This document shows, piece after piece, positions 50,701 through 59,700 of a DNA stretch of 64,000 nucleotides. Below the pieces are notes generated by a model. It saw only the letters and a program-made list of their open reading frames with translations. It ran no database searches and was not told the origin of the DNA. Within the stretch, counting starts at the first letter, position 1; the number at the start of each line of letters is the position of its first letter. Made by a program: the position numbers and the translations under genes. Origin of the DNA: Galerina marginata (taxonomy: Eukaryota > Basidiomycota > Agaricomycetes > Agaricales > Galerinaceae); the NCBI GenBank assembly GCA_023014335.1, contig JAECYW010000011.1:1426001-1490000 (forward strand). The letters are read 5' to 3'.

Positions 50701-53700
50701 CCTTTTCTTTAAGACCCGGCGGTCTAAATCTCTTGTTCTTGAACCATTGTAATACCCAAGGTATCCTTTTATCTTGGTTGCGGGCACTATCCGTTCTATG
50801 TTTTTCTGGATACGGACCCGTCTTTTTCTTAAACTGTTCTTCATCTGGTAAAGCGAGCACGTTAACTAATTGTTGTACTACATCACATCGCTCTGGTCCT
50901 AGCTTCTCTTTATTTGTCGCTAAGTAGCTTTGTAGATGCGTCCGCTCCTGCAAACGAAATATATCTGCTTCCTCTAGTTCTTGTGCGAAACAGTCTACTG
51001 TCCGCGCTATGCCTTTGAGATGTCCTTGGTCGGGCTCGATCAAGTCTACAAACTCAGAGATTGGTGCGGGACGCGTCTCATTAGGATTAGCTAGCATAAT
51101 TGCCGGCCCTACGCCTGCTTGCACAAAGACCTCGTCCACTACTTGCTGCGTGAAGCCCTTTCGGTTATCAATCTGATCAAAGAACTCTTTAATTGGCCTC
51201 AAAGGTGGATCGTCAGGGTCCGCGATCACTATTTCGACAGGCCCGTCAGGGTCACCGCCCTCCGGTTCCGTTACCGGCGGCTCAGGGTCATTAGGTTGTC
51301 TATGACGTCTTGATAGACCGTCAGGTCCGAAGGTCTTCCCTGCTTTATGACGTAGTGTGAAGTGATACATTCCGATCTGTTCTATCCATCTATTAATTAC
51401 TGCGTTAGGCATCATGTCGGGATTGTGCAACATTCCGCCTATAAACTGAGCATCAGTTTCCACTATCAGCTTTCGTACACCAATCAACCACTTTTTATTT
51501 TCTTCTAAAGCTCTCTTTAACCCATACAATTCTCGTTTCGGTTGTGAGTAGCGAGCTTCTTGTTCACTTAAAGTGATGGATCCAAACTTAGCAAAGTAGT
51601 GCTTTTTCGGGTTATCTTTATCTTCTTGATAGATATAATAGCCTACCGCGATATATGAAGTGTCAACTGCTAATACCACGGCACCTTGGCCTTCATAATC
51701 TATTGGTTTCAAAGAGTACGCGTTCCGTACCCCGTCCTTGAGCATTTCCATACTCTTTTCTTGATCTGGTCCCCACTCAAAGGGATTATTTAGCCGCGTC
51801 AATTTTTGTAAATGACGGGCCCGTACAGCGAAGTTCGAAATGTAGGATCTGAGTACGCCGACCGTGCCTAAGAAGGCCCGGACGTCCGATAGGTCCTTAC
51901 AAGGGCCCCAGTCCTCTATCACTTTAATGCGTTCAGTAGTCGGTTTCCGTCCTTCTGTTGTGCATAAGTGTCCTACAACGACGATCTCGTCCGCGCAGAT
52001 GGTGGACTTGGTTCCTGAAAAGGTACCTCCACAATATTTCATACGCTGTACTATCCTGTTAACATTTTGTACGTGCTCCCATACAAATCTTCTAATTCCA
52101 TCATTTTCTGGTATAGTCTCATAGGACCCGTCCTCTTTCTCATACCTTGACGCTGGGCCGCGTACAGGCACATCATCAATGTACGGAATAGTATAAGCAG
52201 GAATTTCGGGTTGCAGGATGAACGTAACGTCGTCATGAAAGATTGGAACTGAATTAGTCCAACCCATAGGCAGGGTTACTAACCTCATGGCTCCGTACGG
52301 GGTTTGGAAAGTAGTGAGATCCCGGCTGGACTCGTCCAACTGCCTTTCGTCATATCCGACGTAGAGATCAAACATTCCTCCACACGCTCTTCCTGCAAAA
52401 TGCGTAGCTAGGTCCTCTGTAGCAGGTGGTACTCCTGAATGAGCAATGGTGACCGCGTTCAAAGGCTCTAAACTATGTACTATCCTGAGACTCTTCCCAT
52501 CTTTCTTAAGTACGGTGAACCATTTAGATCGGAAGGACGAGTTAGACGGCTCATATACGCCTGACTCTCTTTTTGATCTAATAATTTTGCATACCTCGTC
52601 GTACAGGCCTGGGGGAATTGGAATATTCTTATATACCCAAGGCGTGTGCTCGACGGTGGGGATGACGACGGGAGGGAAGAAATCTTCCCTGAATTGGCCC
52701 CGTTCACTGTCTTCCCAAGCAAACGCACCATTCTGTTCCATCATAAGGTGATGTACTAATTTCCTTTCCTCGGGTAAGAGGAATTCTCCACTGTGAACTT
52801 TATCAAACGCTTTCTGTCTTTCAGCTGTGTACCGTCCCGTCGGTACAAAATCAGGGGGACTCGTGCTTAACTTGGGCATATCTGCTAATGGATCTCCCAA
52901 TATCTCTCTCTTTATCCTAAATTTTTCTGGTAGTTCTGCATATACAGGCTTTACCTTCAACGCGACCGGTTTATATTTCTTTCCTACAAATACAGACGCG
53001 GCCGGTTCCGTAGCAGGTATGCTTTCTCCTTGTTGGAAGAAGGCTTGTACCTTCTTCTTATCTGATATTTCAACTTTATCTTCTTGTATGGCCGCCGATA
53101 AAAAGGCATTCCTTACTCCTTCTGTTGTAAACTTGTCTTCTTTAGACAGGGCGTACCCGGCCATTGATAATGTCTGGTTTTCTTCATTCAGTTCAAATAG
53201 AACTGCTACCTCTCCTTGATCCGGGATCAATTCCTCAAGGTTGTCTAAAAAGCCTGGGCTTTCTGTCGTTGTAAGACATCGGGACTCTCGCCGCGTCGGT
53301 AAGTGGGTAACACCGCCCGTCGCTCGCTATTTGGATCGGTAATAACAATCCGTTGGTCCCCGTCCTCACTGTTCTGTACGGTACTGCTGGTTAGGACATC
53401 AAATGGTCGGCCCAATAGTACTCGATAAGCTGGGTTACGGATGATGTGTACTTGTAAGTAGACAGTTACCCCACCAAAGGAGAACGCGACGTTTTCCGCA
53501 AGTCCTAGACTTTTCTCGACCGCCCCGTTTGCGCTTTGCATGTTGATGGTAATATTTGGATTCCAAGTTAAACCCATTTCCACAGCAACTGATTCAGCCA
53601 TAGAGACAATTTGTGACCCACTGTCTACTATAGATTCTTCTTGCGCTATGTTATTGATCCGGGGATACAAGGAACGTAACGCGTACGTATCGCGCGCCAC

Positions 53701-56700
53701 ATATACCTCTTTTGGCACTGCCCCGTCATGGGTCTGCGCAAACTGTAAGTACGGGTCTGAACCGACGCGTAACTCAGGATCTAGACAACTATCGTTCAAG
53801 ATACCAGCCAACATATAATTAGACACTGGTAGTTGATCGACAGTTAGCCCCGTCTCTACTTCCCGCGTCTTAGCATCCTCTTCCAATAACTCTTCCATGA
53901 GTACTGGCTTCCTAGCTTTCGACACGTTCTTTTTCAATGCTTCTCTAATGCCTGGTGCGTTTCCTAATAGATTTTTCAATGGTATAGATACTGATAAATC
54001 CATTATATCGTCTAACACCTTCTCAGATTCTGCATTATCTTCGACGGGGGCTTTTGTCTTATACGATGGACCCGGTTTTGGGTCTTCTCCTTCATTTGCT
54101 GGAGTCCGAGTGTCTTTTAGACGAGTCACCGTTTTAAGTGGCGGGACATCTATGTAGGGAAGCTCCCTGGACTTTACCACAGCTTTTGGTAATGGCTTTT
54201 TGGTAGCCTCGACCTTTTCTGGAGTCTTCTTATTAGTACGCGGCGGTCCCCGTCGTACTTCTGGTTCTGGCTCAACTTCAGCTTCACTCTCTTCGCCACT
54301 ATTCTCTTCTTCTTCCTCTTCAGCTGTCTCTGCCTCGACGGCCTTTTTAGTAAATCTAACGCTTTTCTGGTTCTCTGGGAGCCTCGCTTTAGCTGACTTT
54401 TCCGCTGTTTTAGAGGAGGAAGTCGCAGCTCCCTTCCTCGAACTTACTGAAAATTTGACTGGTCCGCGGACTGACCTCGTTCTTCTGCCCTGACGAACTC
54501 GTTACGGGACAGGACTCGATCTAACGTCTCGCGTCCATAACTCTGCGCTAAAGTAGCTAGGTGTCGGGCTACTTCTGTATCAGTGTACAATTGGTCATAC
54601 ATCTGAGTGAAGAAGACATCCTGATCATAGTCCGCGTCCTGGAAATACCCTGACTGCGCTGGCGGTGGTTTGGCTATTATCGGAACGCGTCCTCTATTTT
54701 TGAGTTCCACGACCTCCTTCATAGTCTTATTACCGTCCCGGGGAACGAAATCTCCGCCAGGTAATCTGATATTATTGGACTCGTTCTTTATCACCCATCC
54801 ATATCCAATATGCTTATTTGCATGGGGACAGTCTGAAATCCTATGACCAGTCTCTCTACAATAGAAACAAATGTTCCCATTTGCGTCCCGTCCCATGTAG
54901 GTGTTCCCTCTCGGGTAAGGCATCTGGTTTGGGGACGGTCCAACATAAGAAGCAGTCGGAGTAGGTGGACGCTTAAGACTATTAACCACGCCGAATAGTT
55001 GATCAAGTCTACTATTCACGTCCTGCGACCATTTTGACTGTATCTGTGCTGTGTCTTGTAGACGGGCCACTCCTTCTTCTATTTTTGGGAGGGTGTCATC
55101 CTGAGCTACCCGTGATACCTCTGGGGTGGACGCGAAACGTACATCCTCAGTATCATATCTGCCCGTTGGTCTATGAGCTCGCTCTGCCACAATGACGGCG
55201 GTATCGACTACATTGTTTAACGTGAAACGATCCTCATTTCTAAAGTCCAACGTGACGGGTGCAGGATTCTCAGCATCGTCGTCCGCAGCCGCGGCAGTAG
55301 CAGTAGTTGTAGCCGTGGTCCTATCATTAAGTAAATCAAGTCTATCCTCAATCCTTCTTATAAAATCGGGGTGAAGACATGAATAAAATTTAATGACTAG
55401 CTCTCTGTTAGACAGAAGTTTCGGAGGGACCTGTAGCCTTGCTGCTTCCGCACAGAACGAACGTTTAAGGCTTAGTAGCTCAGCTAACTCATGAGCCTTA
55501 ATACGCTTACTGCCTGACCGCGCCCGTAATATTTTCTCTAATCTTTCTAGGGACCCGGTCTCCAATGCTGAAGCCTCTGGGTAGCTCCTAATAATCTCTT
55601 TCTTGTAATCAACCCATTTCTTTGTAAACGAATCAAACGCTCGCCACTCGGACTCAGTGACCGCCGATGTATATTTGCCGAGAGTCGCGATTTTAGTTTT
55701 ATCATCTTTAATATTATGGAGCTCATATAAGTCTTCCATTCTATTGATGAAACGTAGTAATTCCGCGGGATGCTCGTCATCAAACTTAGGCGCGTCCTTC
55801 GCTCCAGGAAGTGGCATAGGCATGATTGTCTGACTGGTAATGGGATCTTCGTTATGAACTGGTAAGGTTGCGTTTGACGCTATGTTTTGTGATAAAACAA
55901 GTACGGGACTAGAGGTGCGCCTGATTATATCTTCAGGTTCGATACTAACTCGTCTTTGTTGATGATCAATGCTAGCTGAGACGCGCTGCTGAAAGCGTTC
56001 CTGAGCTGGATTGCTAGGGGCCCTAGTTGTAGATCTAGCTCTACTGGTACTAGGTAACCTGTCTTGAAAGGGGACTAGTTCACCGCTTGAGTTATTAGTC
56101 TGCCTTTTGGCTTTTTGTCCGGCAATAGAAGTTGAAGCACCGGTGTTAGTGGCCGCGTTCGCTGCCGCTCCCGTTTGCTCTTTGCGTTTACCGGCTGATT
56201 TGCCTTTGCCCGCTATGTTTTCTTAAGTTATCGGGTTACCGACGACTCTAGCAGGTTGTATATCTGGTTGTAGTAGTCGTTTGACTACGACGGGGTATTT
56301 TCTTTTAGTAACAAGTAGATTCAATGGATTTATCTAGTATTAACCCTCCCTCGCGGTGGGCTCCAGATGAGATGCTTGCTGCGGGGTAGTTTTGAAACAC
56401 GTAGATGACTGAATAGGTAGACTTTTAATAAAATCTAATCCCCTATCACACACACACACTATCAGTCAACACAGTAAATCAATCCTAACACTTGACGAGC
56501 GTTAAGCACCCAATCAAATAATCAAGTTAATTGATCAGTTCTTTTTGGGAGGGACAGGTATTTTTATAATAACAAGACTAATCCGAAGAATCCGTCTGGT
56601 ACAGGGAAAAGTACGCGTTCACGTAGAATGGACGCGTCGACCCGAGGGTGAACACTTATTGGGTTGTTGTTGGGGAAATAGAATATAGATAACAAAATCA

Positions 56701-59700
56701 AAGACTCTGCCTCTTGGGATCGCGGGATACGTCACCGAGACGCGTACGGGACTTAATTACTTTAGACTCTTGAAAAACGGGATAACGCCACTCTGGGACG
56801 CGTATGACTCTCTTGGGGTTACCAAAACCCTACTCGACGGGAAGAAAACTCTGCAATGTCCGGTGTAGTCTACAACTATCTGAGTTGCCTCTACCACAGT
56901 CCAGGTCTTAGACACGCGACGCACTACCAAAGTACGGGTTACCGCGGCTAATCGGATGGCCACTGGAGCCTCTTCAAGTCAAATAGATGACAGGTGTAAG
57001 AGATCGTTGTTCAAGTCCTTAAGTCTTTCAAAATCAAGTACGTTCACTCTGATCACAAAAGGTGAAATTCCGTCTAAGACAAATAAATCTGTTTATTCAA
57101 AATTCCGCGAAGTCAAGTTAACACTTAGAAGTCTCGAAGAGGTTCTGGTGAACGTTCAAGATATAATCTCGTGGGTGGTAAATTGCTTGTCTTTTTCTAC
57201 GTACGCGTACAGCTTTTATACTACTGAGAATATTATTTTACATGTGATACAATGAAGGACTCGGCCTTTTACAAACAGCTGAACCGGATGCCAAGTTTCT
57301 TGTTTACTAAGCTTTCTGTTTCTTGCATAAGCTATCTTTCTGGTTGGCACGGGTACGCGTCGTTATTACTCCTTTGGTAAGGGTGTTCAGAGGTTCTTGC
57401 TGAGACAAGACCGTAAAACGCGTCCCGATGTGCCGGGTCTAGGCTCTATCTGTGTGTTGTGGAAGACGCGCCCATATGTTTCGATGGACGGGCCCGCACG
57501 GTAATCTTATCTTATCTCAGTCTTCGGGTGCGCACTGTTATTCGCGTCCGTTATTGTTCGCCCGAGATGTCCGTGGGACTCGACTCGGCAATCCTTCCTT
57601 TTACAGTAAGATCGAGACTCGAGAAGCCATCACGGTCGAGACTCGGCAGTTCCCGTCCCTCATGTTCTGGGTTCGCGAGCTTGTTACTTGATTTGTCAGG
57701 TGGTGCCGCGTCGGCACCATAGTTGTGGGTCCTATTCTTCGGATATCTGTCCCTATTCGTTTAGACGCTAGAGACCTGTGCCTGTCAGTTAGGCGCACAG
57801 GTGGGCCCGCGTTCACAGTCCTCGCCTTATTACCGCGCTTCGTATACGGACGCGTACCCGTAATTAGAAGCACATAGTTTAACTTGGACCTCGTCGCGTA
57901 CAATAGTTTCCTCTAGTCTTGGCTGGTTTATACTGATTGCCCGAGACTTAGACAATGAACCGCGCAAGATAAATCATTATTCTAAGTCCAATATTGGTGT
58001 GAGGAACAGGTAAAAACCGAAAATTCAGGGCTGGCCGAAGGGCCGTCCCTTCACCGAGGGAGTCAGATAAGGGACCAAGCTAGTTAATTTCTATGAATAC
58101 ATACCGAGGAACAAGTTGTGCATTGGGTCGATGACTATCATTCTGCAGAGATCAAAATATGGCAGCCTGGCCAATTCAGACCATCGAGTGGCATAGTTTT
58201 TGACGAACTCAGCCTTGGCGGTCTTGTTTGGTAGCGCCTGCCAGCGTTCCTGCAATTCCCGCTGTTCTGCATCTGTACGAGCTCGAAATCCTGCAAAGGT
58301 TCATCAGAAGATTGTCGTTAGGATTTCGCTTGAACATACCATTAGGTGCAAATGATTCTGGAGTAGCCTTTTGCGACTGGGATACCCAGCACTTGGTGCA
58401 AAAGAATGAATGAGCATGAGAGCCAAACCCTCCCATTTTGTGCGCTGCCGGCTTGTCGCAGACAACAGCTACCAGCGCAACTCGTACCAGGCGTCCTTGG
58501 GGATATTTTGGAGTAACAATGACAATTCCATCAGCCCATAGACGGAGCAGTTCATTGACGATGAGAACCATATAGAAGTGTATTTGGTCCACATCGGCTT
58601 CTTTTGGTCCAGGCATAATCCCAGCAAGGAGAAGGTTAGCAGTTCGGTAGCTGAATATAATGTTATATGATGAGCATTCCTGGAAGGATTAGTAGAACGT
58701 ACCGTAAATGCGGAGGCAGGTTTATTACACTATAAGACATAGGACACGAGGTGTGTGATGGGGCAATCTGACTGCGCAAGTATGAGAACCTGTTGGATAG
58801 TTGGTTAATAAGGTATAAAACAAGAGTAAGAAACTTACCAATCAACGCCTAACGACACACCAATCCGCAGTTCTCCTGTGGCTCTGACTTCTGGACTAGG
58901 CGAGAAAAATTTGGTGCCGTCCTTGCATCGTAGCTCCTGGCATACTTTGCCGTCGAATATGTTCATGTACACCCCCTCTACAGATGCGCCGGCCTTGTCC
59001 ATGGACCGCTCAACCTCTTCCTCAATGCCGGGATTTGCTAACATTGACCCTAGCTGCTCCTCAAGAGACTTGTAAGGAAACTGTAACCGAGGCTTGGGCT
59101 TGGGCCTCTCAGAACGACCATGGCGTTGGTCAGCACGGGTTGGAGTAGTGATAAACAATGGATTGGTGCAGCATGTTGTAGTTGACGGGGTGGATGGCGG
59201 GTACACCTTCTGGCAGGTCGGACAGACTGGACAGACTTGAAAGACTGGATCTGCATTGAGAGCTGTCATGACAGTCGGCAGAGTGACAACCATAGGTGGG
59301 TCAATGACGACCCCAGATGCCCGGAGTACGATGCCAAAGCAAACCAAAACAGCATTGCATGCTCGAAAGGGCAGGTGGCATTGTGCGTGAAGCCAGAAGA
59401 CCAGCAGGTAAATAAAGTATACCACCTTATTATCGTGAATGTCGGAAGGGGTCGGGAGAGCTGCTGAAGATGGCGTGGCTGGTGAGTAACGATAGGGGTC
59501 TTCAAGTACCGGTTCGTCGACTGGCATCGCATTGCTGGCAAGTCCGGGATTGGTGTGAGCGGTCTCCTCCACGGAAGCCTCGACCGACGCAGGGGGTGCT
59601 GTCCCAGACTACAGCAAAACCAGTCAGGGGGTTGAAGTCAGAGAAGCGACTGCACACATACTTGAACAAGGGATATAATATCTTCGGTTGGTTGCTCATC

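Larger units (their letters stand above)
40686..58053 (-). mobile_element. Ty3/Gypsy LTR retrotransposon, 17,368 bp, with antisense gene cassette
   Basis: Complete element: two 1,686-bp TG...CA LTRs, tRNA-type primer site, polypurine tract, intact gag, pro and pol on the minus strand. The order RT-RNase H-integrase makes it Ty3/Gypsy. Five plus-strand genes occupy 42.7-49.3 kb between pol and the 3' LTR. LTR copies look identical and coding frames are open, indicating a recent, possibly active insertion. Confidence 0.95.

Noticed and set aside
50664..52751. Plus-strand ORFs over pol
   Set aside because: Antisense shadows of the pol reading frame.
49352..53230. Chromodomain at the integrase C-terminus (chromovirus type)
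   Set aside because: Only a GPY/F-like module and an acidic tail are visible; no aromatic-cage pattern of a chromodomain.
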